64,000 nt of DNA from Dickeya chrysanthemi NCPPB 402 (lineage in GTDB: Bacteria > Pseudomonadota > Gammaproteobacteria > Enterobacterales > Enterobacteriaceae). The number at the start of each line of letters is the position of its first letter. The stretch's first letter is position 1. Position numbers and translations under genes: made by a program. This document shows, piece after piece, positions 19,892 to 29,064 of this stretch. The DNA lies in contig NZ_CM001974.1 in NCBI RefSeq assembly GCF_000406105.1, positions 2,807,442 to 2,871,441 on the forward strand, read 5' to 3'. The notes beneath the pieces were generated by a model that made no database searches, was not told the origin of the DNA, and saw nothing but the letters and a program-made list of their open reading frames with translations.

Positions 19892-21393
19892 ATAAACTAA
19901 TCGCTTTGTTGACCTTTGTAGCGATGTTCGCCATGGGCTTATGGGCAATTTACTATCAGGACTATCGTGCTGATCGTCAGGGCGCTTACGCCAATGCGGA
20001 AAGAGCGGTCAAAAATATCGAAGAAATTCTCGACGAGGCCAAAAACGCGGTGGAAGACAGCAAACCGCTACTGGCCCTCTCCTGTACGCCTGAAGTGATC
20101 CGACAATTGAATATGACGGCGGCGGTTGCCAGCCATCTGCGTACCGTCAGTCTGATCAAACGTGATGTGGTGTACTGTTCATCATTATACGGCGTGGATA
20201 ATCGCCCTGCCGCGCTGGAACGTTTCCATATGCGCGAGCTGGCGCTGCTGGCGGGGAATTCCGTCACGCCGGACAGAACCCTGATTATGTATCTCGCCAG
20301 CACAGCATACGGCAGCGTCGGCGTGGCGATACACGGTCAGCACCTGACCAGTGTGCTGGATCTACTCAGTAAGCGGCGCAACCTTTATTTATTAGTCGGC
20401 AACACCTGGATATCCCGCGAGAATCAGGTATCGACATTTAATCCCAAAGATCTACCCAATTTCGTTATCATCCCTTCAGGTCATTACCATTTTTCTATTC
20501 TGTACTCTCTCAACGAAAAGTATTCTCTTGCCGATTTTTGGTATAAGGAAAAAATGACGTTTCTGATAGTCTTTCTTATTGCCCTTGGCTCCGGATTCCT
20601 GGCTTACAAATATTCGACGCGTATTAATTCGCCTTATGATGGCATTCGGCGTGCGATTGAAAACCAGGAAGTGTTGCCCTATTACCAGCCGGTGATTTCC
20701 ACGGTATCGCGGGAAATTTACGGCGTAGAAGTGCTGGCCCGCTGGCATCACCCGAAAAGCGGTTTTATTTCTCCCGATATTTTTATTCCGCTGTGTGAAC
20801 AAAGCGGGCTGATCATTCCGATGACGCGTTCGCTAATGAGTAGTGTGGTACGTGATTTAACGCCCCATCTCAACACCCTGCCGGACAATTTGCATATTGC
20901 CATCAATATCAGCGCCCAGCACTGCCAGTCCGACGATTTCATTACCGACTGTCAGAATTTTATCGCCGCTTTCGGCGATAAAAACGTGCATTTGATGATC
21001 GAAATTACTGAGCGGGAAAAAGTCGACATTACGCCGGAAACCATCGCCTTCTTTAAGAAGCTTAGCGATGCCGGCGTGCTGATCGCGCTGGACGATTTCG
21101 GCACCGGCTATTCCAATTTCGACTACCTCAGAAAACTGCATGTCAATGTCATTAAAATCGACCAGTCGTTTGTCAGTATGATTGATGAAAATGATCCGCA
21201 ATCCAGCACGTTGGTGAACTGTGTTATCGATCTGGCGCAACAGATGAAGCTGATGACGATCGCCGAAGGGGTGGAAACCGAATTTCAAGCCGAATTCTTG
21301 TCCCGTAAACACATCAATTTCATGCAAGGGTATTTCTTCTCCAGACCACTGCCGTTTGATGAACTGGCGCAAACCTGGCTCGGCAAACGCTGA
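19888..21393 (+). CDS. Cyclic-di-GMP phosphodiesterase with CSS-motif sensor and EAL domain
   Basis: 501 residues. A membrane helix is at residues 1-22, then a periplasmic CSS domain (SCTPEV at 65-70, CSS at 97-99), a second helix at about 223-241 and a cytoplasmic EAL domain at about 250-501. Catalytic signatures are intact: E281 in EVLARW, EITE at 372-375, D402-D403 in LDDFGTGYSN, K423 in IKID and E460 in AEGVET. Cleavage of cyclic-di-GMP to pGpG is therefore expected. In the E. coli relatives (PdeB, PdeC, PdeD, PdeG, PdeN) periplasmic redox state of the two Cys, via DsbA, controls proteolysis and activity; C66 and C97 could do the same. The native ribosome site is weak. Dickeya dadantii EcpC may be the counterpart, but I cannot confirm this. 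Confidence 0.9.
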   Translation: MNKLIALLTFVAMFAMGLWAIYYQDYRADRQGAYANAERAVKNIEEILDEAKNAVEDSKPLLALSCTPEVIRQLNMTAAVASHLRTVSLIKRDVVYCSSLYGVDNRPAALERFHMRELALLAGNSVTPDRTLIMYLASTAYGSVGVAIHGQHLTSVLDLLSKRRNLYLLVGNTWISRENQVSTFNPKDLPNFVIIPSGHYHFSILYSLNEKYSLADFWYKEKMTFLIVFLIALGSGFLAYKYSTRINSPYDGIRRAIENQEVLPYYQPVISTVSREIYGVEVLARWHHPKSGFISPDIFIPLCEQSGLIIPMTRSLMSSVVRDLTPHLNTLPDNLHIAINISAQHCQSDDFITDCQNFIAAFGDKNVHLMIEITEREKVDITPETIAFFKKLSDAGVLIALDDFGTGYSNFDYLRKLHVNVIKIDQSFVSMIDENDPQSSTLVNCVIDLAQQMKLMTIAEGVETEFQAEFLSRKHINFMQGYFFSRPLPFDELAQTWLGKR

Positions 21394-21403
21394 GCCAGGT
21401 TTG
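21370..21403 (+). terminator. 12-base stem hairpin across the stop codon of the EAL gene
   Basis: CAAACCTGGCTC (21370-21381) and GAGCCAGGTTTG (21392-21403) pair perfectly around a 10-base loop. The TGA stop at 21391-21393 lies at the loop-stem junction. Only three T follow within the stem, so it may be a terminator, an mRNA 3' protector, or both. Confidence 0.5.
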
Positions 21404-21536
21404 GCGGGACGATGCCTTAGAGCCTGTTGGAAGAGGTGCTTAGCGACAACCGATTTTTATCCGTCTTCTCTCTTTACAACCCCCGGAGCAAGCGGTAAAT
21501 TCCCGCCCCTTCTCTACTGGCATGGGGATAACAATC

Positions 21537-22886
21537 ATGTTTGTCGGCTTTGACTACGGTACGGCCAACTGCTCGCTGGCCGTTATGGAACACGGAACGC
21601 CACGCTTGTTGCAACTGGAGCAACAATCGTCTTATTTGCAATCGATGCTATGCGCGCCCAGCCGCGAAGCGGTCAGCGAATGGTTGTGGCGGCATCATCA
21701 GGTAGCGACGGAGGGAGAAAACGCCCGTCTGTTGCAACGCGCCATCAGCCACAATCGCGAAGAAGATATTCAGGTGCAACCAGACAGCGTGCGATTCGGA
21801 TTGGCCGCGCTGGCGCACTATATGGATGACCCGGAAGACGTCTGGTTCGTTAAATCGCCGAAATCATTTCTCGGCGCCAGCGGGTTAAAGCCGCAACAAA
21901 TTGCGCTGTTTGAAGATCTGGTCTGCGCCATGATGCTGCATATTCGCCAGCAGGCGGAACAACAACTCGACCAGCCGATTGAACAGGCGGTCATCGGGCG
22001 GCCGATCAACTTTCAGGGAATGGGCGGCGAAGAGTCCAACCGTCAGGCGCAAGGGATCCTGGAACGGGCCGCACAGCGCGCCGGGTTTCGTCAGGTGGCG
22101 TTTCAGTTTGAACCGGTCGCCGCCGGGCTGGATTTTGAGGCCACACTGCAACAGGAAAAACGGGTGCTGGTGGTGGATATCGGCGGTGGCACCACCGACT
22201 GTTCGATGCTGTTGATGGGCCCTGACTGGCGCAATCGCCGCGAGCGTGCGGAAAGTTTACTGGGCCACAGCGGCTGCCGGGTCGGCGGCAACGATCTGGA
22301 TATCATGCTGGCATTCAGGGAGTTCTGCCCGTTGCTGGGAATGAACGGTAATACCGAAAAAGGCACGGCGCTGCCGATATTACCCTGGTGGAATGCGGTC
22401 GCCGTCAACGATGTACCGGCGCAGGCGGAGTTCTACAGTAGCGCCTGCGGCACCTTGTTGCGCGCGTTGATCCGCGATGCGCGCGAGCCCCACAGGGTGG
22501 AACGCCTGCTGACCGTATGGCGTCAACGGCTCAGCTATCGGCTGGTGCGGCTGGCTGAAGAGCAAAAAATCGCGTTGTCGCAATCAGATACTTCGCTGGC
22601 TTGTCTGCCGTTTATCACACCCGGTCTGGAAACCCACGTCAGCGTCAGCCAACTGGAAGAGGCTATCGTCCAGCCGCTGGACCACATCAAACAGCAACTG
22701 ATTCAGGCGCAAAAAAACAGCCAGACACGGCCGGACGTGATTTATCTGACCGGCGGCAGCGCCCGCTCGCCGTTATTGCGTGCTGCCATCAGCCACTGTC
22801 TGCCTGATGTTCCTATCGAAAGCGGCGACGATTTCGGTTCCGTGACCGCGGGCCTCGCACGCTGGGCGCAGACGCTGTTCCGTTAA
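21537..22886 (+). CDS. yegD: Hsp70-like chaperone YegD
   Basis: 449 residues (E. coli 450). The ATPase half of the Hsp70 fold is present: GFDYGTANCSLAVM (phosphate 1), VVDIGGGTTDCSML (phosphate 2) and YLTGGSARSPLLRAAI (adenosine). The substrate-binding beta domain and lid of DnaK are absent, so it is an actin-fold ATPase of unknown client. GGGGAT precedes the ATG at 21537; the same frame opens 15 bases earlier. It converges on nat with a 24-base gap. Confidence 0.92.
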   Translation: MFVGFDYGTANCSLAVMEHGTPRLLQLEQQSSYLQSMLCAPSREAVSEWLWRHHQVATEGENARLLQRAISHNREEDIQVQPDSVRFGLAALAHYMDDPEDVWFVKSPKSFLGASGLKPQQIALFEDLVCAMMLHIRQQAEQQLDQPIEQAVIGRPINFQGMGGEESNRQAQGILERAAQRAGFRQVAFQFEPVAAGLDFEATLQQEKRVLVVDIGGGTTDCSMLLMGPDWRNRRERAESLLGHSGCRVGGNDLDIMLAFREFCPLLGMNGNTEKGTALPILPWWNAVAVNDVPAQAEFYSSACGTLLRALIRDAREPHRVERLLTVWRQRLSYRLVRLAEEQKIALSQSDTSLACLPFITPGLETHVSVSQLEEAIVQPLDHIKQQLIQAQKNSQTRPDVIYLTGGSARSPLLRAAISHCLPDVPIESGDDFGSVTAGLARWAQTLFR

Positions 22887-22910
22887 ACGCCATTTCACCG
22901 GGCTAACGCC

Positions 22911-23726
22911 TCAGGAAACCGCTGTCGTAAGACGTGCAAACCAGTGCTGGCTGTCGTAGTCGTCCGCCAGCACAATGCCAAAATGTTGTTGCAGACAATC
23001 CAGATAATCGCGATGACTGCCGATAAGACGCTCACTTTTCTGGCCCTGTCGGGTTACGATCAGGCGGTTATCCGACAGTGTTAACCGCCCTTCCGGGGTG
23101 ACGCGGGTACACAGCGCCTTGTTGGTGAACGGCGATAACGGCGAGGTTTGATGGTAGTGCGCCATCCCGGCATACTCCGCCAGTTGGTGAGGTTGCAGCG
23201 TAAACTTGTATTGCGTCTTCCATGCCTTGCCGGGCTGTTGTTGCTGTAATTGATACTCTCCCGCTTCCGTCACTACCCGATAACGGGCAAAAGCCTCGTC
23301 AGACACCGTCCCCGACAGTGGTACCGGCACGCAAAATGAATCGCCAAAGCTAATATCGGCAATCACCGCCGACTGCGGTAATTCAACTTTTAAAAATAGA
23401 TGGTCAAAAGGCTGCCCATAATGGCCGTCATCGTTCCACACCTGGCCGGCCAACAGCTGTACCTCAAACCCCAACGCCTGCAGCAATAAATAAAAACCGT
23501 AGTTGAGCTCGTAACAAAACCCGCCGCGCCGATCATCCACGATTTTACGATAAATGGCCGATTGGTTAAGGGGTATCGGTTTTCCGAACACCACATCCAG
23601 GTTTTCAAACGGAATATGCATGAGGTGGGCAAGATGAAGTGTGCGCAGTTGTAAAGCCGGTTCAGCAGGCAATGCACTGACGCCAATGCGCTGCAAATAG
23701 CGTTGAACTTCCGAATGATTCAGCAT
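22911..23726 (-). CDS. nhoA: Arylamine N-acetyltransferase
   Basis: 271 residues. Transfers acetyl from acetyl-CoA to arylamines, arylhydrazines or N-hydroxyarylamines in the cytoplasm. The catalytic triad is visible: Cys71 in RRGGFCYELN, His109 in PFDHLFL and Asp124 in VIADISFGD. Length and spacing match NAT enzymes such as E. coli NhoA. The natural substrate here is unknown. It lies 170 bases downstream of the GH31 gene in the same direction and probably has its own promoter. Confidence 0.9.
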   Translation of the reverse strand: MLNHSEVQRYLQRIGVSALPAEPALQLRTLHLAHLMHIPFENLDVVFGKPIPLNQSAIYRKIVDDRRGGFCYELNYGFYLLLQALGFEVQLLAGQVWNDDGHYGQPFDHLFLKVELPQSAVIADISFGDSFCVPVPLSGTVSDEAFARYRVVTEAGEYQLQQQQPGKAWKTQYKFTLQPHQLAEYAGMAHYHQTSPLSPFTNKALCTRVTPEGRLTLSDNRLIVTRQGQKSERLIGSHRDYLDCLQQHFGIVLADDYDSQHWFARLTTAVS

Positions 23727-23896
23727 ATGTCTTCCCGGTGCCTGAATAAAAGCCTATCCCAAGGTGGCATTGGCAATATGCCGTCGATAATACCCCTTCG
23801 CTGCCTATTGATAAACGGGACGTCCTATTCGGCTGATAATAAAGGCGATAACGGTCACGAAGCGGCGCAGCCGACAGGGATGCGCCGCGCGTCCCG

Positions 23897-26272
23897 CTAG
23901 CTGCGGGAAGACAACCGATACTGCATGGTGCGCTCGCCGTTGATATAGAGCGTGCGCCGCTCATCAGGCGGCAACTGTACCGTCAATTGTTGCCAGGCCG
24001 GGATAAATGCCCCTTCGGCACGAAAGGTCACGTCGATGCGTTGCGCACTGCAACAGACTTCCCAGCGCAGCCACAATGCCTGTCCGTCACGCCAACGGTG
24101 CGTTTCGCCGTCATCCTCAAACAGCAGCCCTTGCCGGATGCCGTTGCCTGTCTGCGGGAACAGCAGCAAGGTGCGCTGATCGTCGCTGGCCGGGCAGACA
24201 AAATCGGTACGCGCCGACAACGGTATCATGGCGCCGGCGCGGACCAGCAGCGGCAATCGTTCCAGCGGCGCATCCAGCGTCACTGTTTGGCCGCCGCTGA
24301 ACCAGTCGCCACGATAAAAATCATACCAGCCGTCGTCATTATCCGGCAGATAGACCTGCCGCTGGCGCTGCCCCGGTTCCACCACACTCGCCACCAACAG
24401 ATCTCTGCCAAGCAGGAAGTCATCGGTTTCCTCGAAGGTTTGCGGGTCATGCTCGTGATCGAGAAACGTCGGGCGCAGCATCGGCTCGTCGTCGGCATGC
24501 GCCTGCCAGAGCAAGGTATACAGATAAGGGAGCAGTCGATAACGCAATTGGACGGCATCACGGATAATCGGCGTCACCGCCGGGTACATCCAGGGTTCAT
24601 TAACCGTGGCGTCGTCATTCCACGAGTGAATGGTAAAGCGTGGATGCATCACGCCGTTTTGTACCCAGCGGACAAACAGCTCGGCATCCGGTTTATTGCC
24701 GGAAAATCCCCCCACGTCATGCCCCACGTTATACAAACCAGACAGGCTCATACCGACCCCCATCCGGGTGTTATAACGCAACGTCTGCCAACTGGTGCGG
24801 TTGTCCCCGCTCCAGGTTTGTACGTAACGTTGCATCCCGGCGCTGCCGGATCGTGAAATCAGATAGGGCCGCAGTTCGGGTGCAAAGCGCTGCTGCGCTT
24901 CCATTGACGCCCGCATCATCAGCAACGGCATCAACGGGCGAATATGCTTGATGGCAATCGGCTGACCGAAGCCATGACAGCGCGCTTCACCATCCCACAC
25001 CTCGAATTCATTGTTATCGTTCCAGGTAGAATCGATGCCTTTCTCCAGCAATTGTCGGGTGACGTTTTCCTGCCACCAGTTGACGGTGTCCGGATTGGTG
25101 AAATCCAGATGAGAACCCTCATCGTCCCAAAAACTGGAACGTTCCGGGCTATCCGACTCCGAATCACGCACAAACAAGCCTTTCGCGGCCACTTCCTGAT
25201 AGCGGGGATGATCCTGCAACAGGCAAGGTTTGATATTGGCGGCCAGATGCAACCCTGCGTCATGGAACGCCTGGCTCATCTGCTCCGGCTGCGGCACTTT
25301 GTCGTAGTTCCAGTTGAACACGTAACGCTTGTTGCCGATTGAGGTATAACCGGACGAGAGCTGGAACGAATCGCACGGGATCGCATGCTGCCGACACAAC
25401 GCAATAAAGGACAACAGTTGCCGTTGGGCATCCGGCGCATCGGTGTAATGCATGGTGGAACCGCTATAGCCGAGGCTCCATTTTGGGCCGAAGCAGGTTT
25501 TACCGGTGAGCCGGACAAACGCTTTGGTCACATCGAGGATCGCCGGGCCGAACAGAAAATAGTAATCCAGATCCCCGGCTTCAGCCTGATAGCGCCGGTA
25601 AGCCTGATGGTAATTGTCAATTTCGTTGCCCAGATCCAGCCAGGTGGAGCTGAGATTGTCATAAAACACGCCATAGCTGGCACCCGGCTGGTTCACAATG
25701 GTAAACGGCAGGTGCTTATACAGCGGGTCGGTGCTTTGCGCGTTATAGCCCATCGCATCCAGATTACGAAATTCAAAACGACGACCGGCGCGGTTGAGAT
25801 CCCCGGCTTTTTCCCCCAGCCCGTAGCAACGCTCCTGCGCCGTGCGCCGCTGGTAGTGCGCCACGCCATCGCCGTGCCGATTGAGCAGGTAGGCGCCGGT
25901 CGGCCGGTCGGACGCCAGCGGTTGCCACTGCCCGTGCGTATCGCGGTATTCCCAAGACAGCCACAACGGCTGGTGTACCGTCACCCGTAACTGCGCGGTG
26001 CTTACCTGCAACGCATCGCCTTGCCGGCACAGCGTATAACCCGGCAGCGCGAAACCGTCGCTGCTCTCCCGCTCCCGCCCCTGCCAGGGAACATCCTGCT
26101 GCGGTGCGATGCTCCAGGTACGGTTCAATCGTAGTGCATCATCCTGCTTAATCAGTACCCGCATCAATCCCGGCGCCAGCACGTACAACATAAAACGATG
26201 TGCGCCGTCCACCAGGAGTTCAACCCGATCCTCGGCCTGATGGTGCAATACCCAATGTTTCAATGTCTTCAT
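23897..26272 (-). CDS. Glycoside hydrolase family 31 (alpha-glycosidase)
   Basis: 791 residues. It has the GH31 layout: an N-terminal beta-sandwich (1-245), a TIM barrel (about 255-600) and C-terminal beta domains. The nucleophile is expected at Asp419 in STWNDNNE and the acid/base at Asp490 in WSGDNRTSW; GHDVGGFSG, RWVQNGVMHPRF and RYRLLPYLYTL are further family marks. There is no signal peptide, so it acts in the cytoplasm on an imported alpha-linked sugar. The exact linkage (alpha-glucoside, alpha-xyloside or other) cannot be read from the sequence; it is not YicI (no KTDFGE) nor YihQ (no ADFGEYLP). It lies 45 bases after the MFS gene and is evidently co-transcribed. Confidence 0.9.
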   Translation of the reverse strand: MKTLKHWVLHHQAEDRVELLVDGAHRFMLYVLAPGLMRVLIKQDDALRLNRTWSIAPQQDVPWQGRERESSDGFALPGYTLCRQGDALQVSTAQLRVTVHQPLWLSWEYRDTHGQWQPLASDRPTGAYLLNRHGDGVAHYQRRTAQERCYGLGEKAGDLNRAGRRFEFRNLDAMGYNAQSTDPLYKHLPFTIVNQPGASYGVFYDNLSSTWLDLGNEIDNYHQAYRRYQAEAGDLDYYFLFGPAILDVTKAFVRLTGKTCFGPKWSLGYSGSTMHYTDAPDAQRQLLSFIALCRQHAIPCDSFQLSSGYTSIGNKRYVFNWNYDKVPQPEQMSQAFHDAGLHLAANIKPCLLQDHPRYQEVAAKGLFVRDSESDSPERSSFWDDEGSHLDFTNPDTVNWWQENVTRQLLEKGIDSTWNDNNEFEVWDGEARCHGFGQPIAIKHIRPLMPLLMMRASMEAQQRFAPELRPYLISRSGSAGMQRYVQTWSGDNRTSWQTLRYNTRMGVGMSLSGLYNVGHDVGGFSGNKPDAELFVRWVQNGVMHPRFTIHSWNDDATVNEPWMYPAVTPIIRDAVQLRYRLLPYLYTLLWQAHADDEPMLRPTFLDHEHDPQTFEETDDFLLGRDLLVASVVEPGQRQRQVYLPDNDDGWYDFYRGDWFSGGQTVTLDAPLERLPLLVRAGAMIPLSARTDFVCPASDDQRTLLLFPQTGNGIRQGLLFEDDGETHRWRDGQALWLRWEVCCSAQRIDVTFRAEGAFIPAWQQLTVQLPPDERRTLYINGERTMQYRLSSRS

Positions 26273-26317
26273 AACATCACTCGTCTATTCGGAAATTCTG
26301 TCAATACTGAAACGTTA

Positions 26318-27616
26318 TCAATGTGCGCGCTGACGACGCTCGGCAATGAACGCCACCAAAAACAGCGCGCCAAACAAATCAAAAAAGCCCATCGCCACAA
26401 ACAGCGGGTTAAAGCCAATCGTGTCGGCGGTCACACCAATCAGCAGCGAGAACAGGAAACTGGCAATCCAGGCGCTGGCGCCGCGCATACCGTTAACGGT
26501 CGCCATCTGGCCTTTGTCGAACGAATCCACCACCACCGCACTCAACATGCAGGAGATGATTTGATGGCCAAAACCACCGATGGAAATCAGAATGATGGCC
26601 AGATAAGGATTTTGGGTCACGCTGACCAGTGCGAGCGACAACATCAAAAAGGCACCGGTCACCGAGCTGCCCACCACAGAATTAATCCGTGAGCAACCAA
26701 ACCAGCGGGTGTAAAGCTTGGTCAGGTAACCACTGGCGATACTGCCAAAATCAGCAGCCAGAAACGGCAGCCAGGCAAACATGGCGATCTGTTTCAGATC
26801 CATACCACGCTCTTTCGCCAGATACAGCGGCACCCAGAAGCTCAACACCGCCCAGGCTGGTTCGGCCATAAACGCCGGAATAGCGATACCGTAGAAACGG
26901 CGATTTTTCAGCACCGTTTTCATGGCGGTGAAAAAGGGTTGTTTCACCGGTGCCGGTTCGTTGTCCTGACGGATAAACGCCAGCTCTTCTTTACTCAGGT
27001 GCGGGTGCTTTTCCGGGTCATGGTAAAACAGCCACCACAACACCACCCAGAGCATGGCCAGCACCCCGGCAAAGATGAATGCCCCCTGCCAGCCCAACAA
27101 AGAATGAGCAACGACGATGATCGGCGGTGCCAGCATTGCACCGATGGAAAACCCAACGCCGGCCCAACCGGCAGCAACAGGCCGCTCCTGGCGCGGGAAC
27201 CACTCGCCGATGGTTTTGGCGTTGGCCGGCGTGGCCGCCGCTTCAGCGCCTCCCATCATGAAACGCAAGATAGCAAGCTGCACCCAACTGCCGGCACCGG
27301 CATGCAACAGGCACATTAGCGCCCAGATGACCGCACAAATCATAAAGCCCATCTTTAGGCCGATAACGTCGATCAACCATCCACACAGCGGCTGAAATAT
27401 CGTATAGGCCAACTGGAACGCACCGACAATCCAGGAATATTGCTCGGTGGTGATATTCAATACGGTTTTTAATTCAGGTGCCAAAATACCCAGAGAATTA
27501 CGGGTAATGTAATTAACGGTGACGCCAAACAGAAATAACGCCAGTACCCACCAGCGCAATTGTTTAAATTTTCGTTTTTCATTCACAACGGGAGAGGAAT
27601 TAACGTCGAGACTCAT
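26318..27616 (-). CDS. MFS transporter of the anion:cation symporter type (ExuT-like)
   Basis: 432 residues, twelve predicted membrane segments. GWLIDVIGLKMG (loop 2-3 motif) and RFMMGGAEAAATPANAKTIGEWFPRQER place it with the ACS group, which includes ExuT and GudP for hexuronates and sugar acids. The ATG at 27614-27616 has AAGGAGATCACC upstream; a longer frame is rejected. It is first in a two-gene unit with the GH31 enzyme and divergent from a LacI-family regulator, so it should import the glycoside that the enzyme cuts. Confidence 0.85.
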   Translation of the reverse strand: MSLDVNSSPVVNEKRKFKQLRWWVLALFLFGVTVNYITRNSLGILAPELKTVLNITTEQYSWIVGAFQLAYTIFQPLCGWLIDVIGLKMGFMICAVIWALMCLLHAGAGSWVQLAILRFMMGGAEAAATPANAKTIGEWFPRQERPVAAGWAGVGFSIGAMLAPPIIVVAHSLLGWQGAFIFAGVLAMLWVVLWWLFYHDPEKHPHLSKEELAFIRQDNEPAPVKQPFFTAMKTVLKNRRFYGIAIPAFMAEPAWAVLSFWVPLYLAKERGMDLKQIAMFAWLPFLAADFGSIASGYLTKLYTRWFGCSRINSVVGSSVTGAFLMLSLALVSVTQNPYLAIILISIGGFGHQIISCMLSAVVVDSFDKGQMATVNGMRGASAWIASFLFSLLIGVTADTIGFNPLFVAMGFFDLFGALFLVAFIAERRQRAH

Positions 27617-27805
27617 GGTGATCTCCTTGCAGCAGACGAGAGTGAATACCTTTCGGCACACACTATCCTGATGTTCTAATAATCAGATTTTTATAAGGTT
27701 TTTATGTCTGTAAGCGCATTCCCCCGGCGTAGTACGGCCAGAAGAATCACGACGTAGTCAGCGTAAGAAAATAAAAAAGCCGGAGATACTCACTTTTTTG
27801 CAACT

Positions 27806-27891
27806 ATTTTCATGGTAGCGTCGGTATCCGCTGTTTTTGGTCATTTTCATACCTAAAACCGCCTATTTTTCGGCCATGAAAATATTTTCAT
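27806..27891. promoter_or_regulatory. Three ATTTTCAT boxes, one within a 16-bp perfect palindrome
   Basis: ATTTTCAT occurs at 27806-27813, 27843-27850 and 27884-27891. The last is half of ATGAAAATATTTTCAT (27876-27891), a perfect palindrome ending 25 bases before the regulator's ATG. Position between the divergent transporter and LacI-type genes makes it the best operator candidate for that regulator. Confidence 0.6.
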
Positions 27892-27916
27892 CACTCAAAT
27901 TGAGCAGGATCACAAA

Positions 27917-28990
27917 ATGACAAAAAACCTCAGGATCCGCGATATTGCTCTGCAAACCGGTTTTTCCGTCAGCACGGTTTCGCGGGTGCTGGCGGGCAAG
28001 TCGAATACCAGCGAGGCGGCACGTATTCGCATTCTGACGGCGGCCCGGCAATACGGTGTGATGGATCACCTGGCCACCGGCCGTTTACTGCTCAATAGCC
28101 TGACGGTGTTTGCACCGGAGCGCGCGTTTAACAGCCGGGCGGACATTTTTTATCACAAGGTGTTGCAAGGGGTGCTTGATGCGCTGGACTCGCACGATGT
28201 CCGCCTGCGTTACTGTGGACTGGCGGAAAACGACAGCGATGCGTCGCTGTTTCTGGAAAAGATGTCATCACCGGAAACCGAGGGCGCCATTTTATTGGGT
28301 ATCGATGATTCGTATATCCATGCCCTGGCGGTGGAGTTGAATAAGCCCTGTGTATTGGTGAACTGTCTTGATCACAAAATGAAATTATCGGGTGTGTCGC
28401 CGGCACACCAGCTCATCGGCGAGTTTGCCGCCAACTATCTGATTGAACAGGGGCACCGGCAGATTCTCACCGTATTGTGCCTGCGGCGCTATACGATGGA
28501 GTGGCGACTGGCAGGGATCCGCGATGCTTATCAACAGCACAATCTGCCCTTTATTGATGACCTCCACTTGCTGACCCCTCACGGTTTCGGCAGTGTGGAA
28601 ACGGAACAGGCGGTCAGCGATTTTCTGGCCACCTGCCCACAAGAACATTACCCTACCGCCATACTGGCGGGCGGCGATTTTATGGCGGTGGGGGCAGTCA
28701 ATGCGCTACATAAAGCCCGACTGCGCGTGCCGCAGGATATCTCGGTGATGAGCATGGATGGCGCCAATCTGGCGTCGATACAGGATATTCCGCTCACTTC
28801 GGTGCTGATTCCGCGTGAAGAACTGGGGCGGGAAGCCGTCAGGTTATTACAGCTTCAGTTGATGCAACCTGAACGAGGGAGCAGCAACATTCTGCTCAAC
28901 GGTACACTGGTGATCAGAGATTCGGTAAAACGCATTCGACCCAGTCAACGCCATTCGCCGGTGCAGGACACCGACTTATATGATACTTGA
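27917..28990 (+). CDS. LacI-family transcriptional regulator
   Basis: 357 residues. The N-terminal helix-turn-helix and hinge region (IRDIALQTGFSVSTVSRVLAG) is typical of LacI/GalR proteins, followed by a periplasmic-binding-like sugar domain (GDFMAVGAVNALHKARLRVP and DISVMSMDGANLASIQDIPLTSV). It is divergent from the MFS-GH31 pair and very likely its local repressor, with the bound glycoside or its product as effector. The effector is not known. Confidence 0.92.
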   Translation: MTKNLRIRDIALQTGFSVSTVSRVLAGKSNTSEAARIRILTAARQYGVMDHLATGRLLLNSLTVFAPERAFNSRADIFYHKVLQGVLDALDSHDVRLRYCGLAENDSDASLFLEKMSSPETEGAILLGIDDSYIHALAVELNKPCVLVNCLDHKMKLSGVSPAHQLIGEFAANYLIEQGHRQILTVLCLRRYTMEWRLAGIRDAYQQHNLPFIDDLHLLTPHGFGSVETEQAVSDFLATCPQEHYPTAILAGGDFMAVGAVNALHKARLRVPQDISVMSMDGANLASIQDIPLTSVLIPREELGREAVRLLQLQLMQPERGSSNILLNGTLVIRDSVKRIRPSQRHSPVQDTDLYDT

Positions 28991-29015
28991 CTCAAACTGA
29001 CGGTATTAACCGTAT

Positions 29016-29051
29016 CAGGCCCGCGGTCGGCTGCATGACTACGCGGGCCTG
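29016..29051. terminator. 10-base stem hairpin between the LacI-type gene and ycfJ
   Basis: CAGGCCCGCG (29016-29025) and CGCGGGCCTG (29042-29051) pair perfectly with a 16-base loop. It lies between convergent genes. There is no T run, so termination is only likely, not certain. Confidence 0.45.
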
Positions 29052-29064
29052 TGGGTCTGTTGCA

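Noticed and set aside
23987..24856. 289-codon rightward frame
   Set aside because: Antisense to the GH31 gene; open only because of GC-rich codon use.
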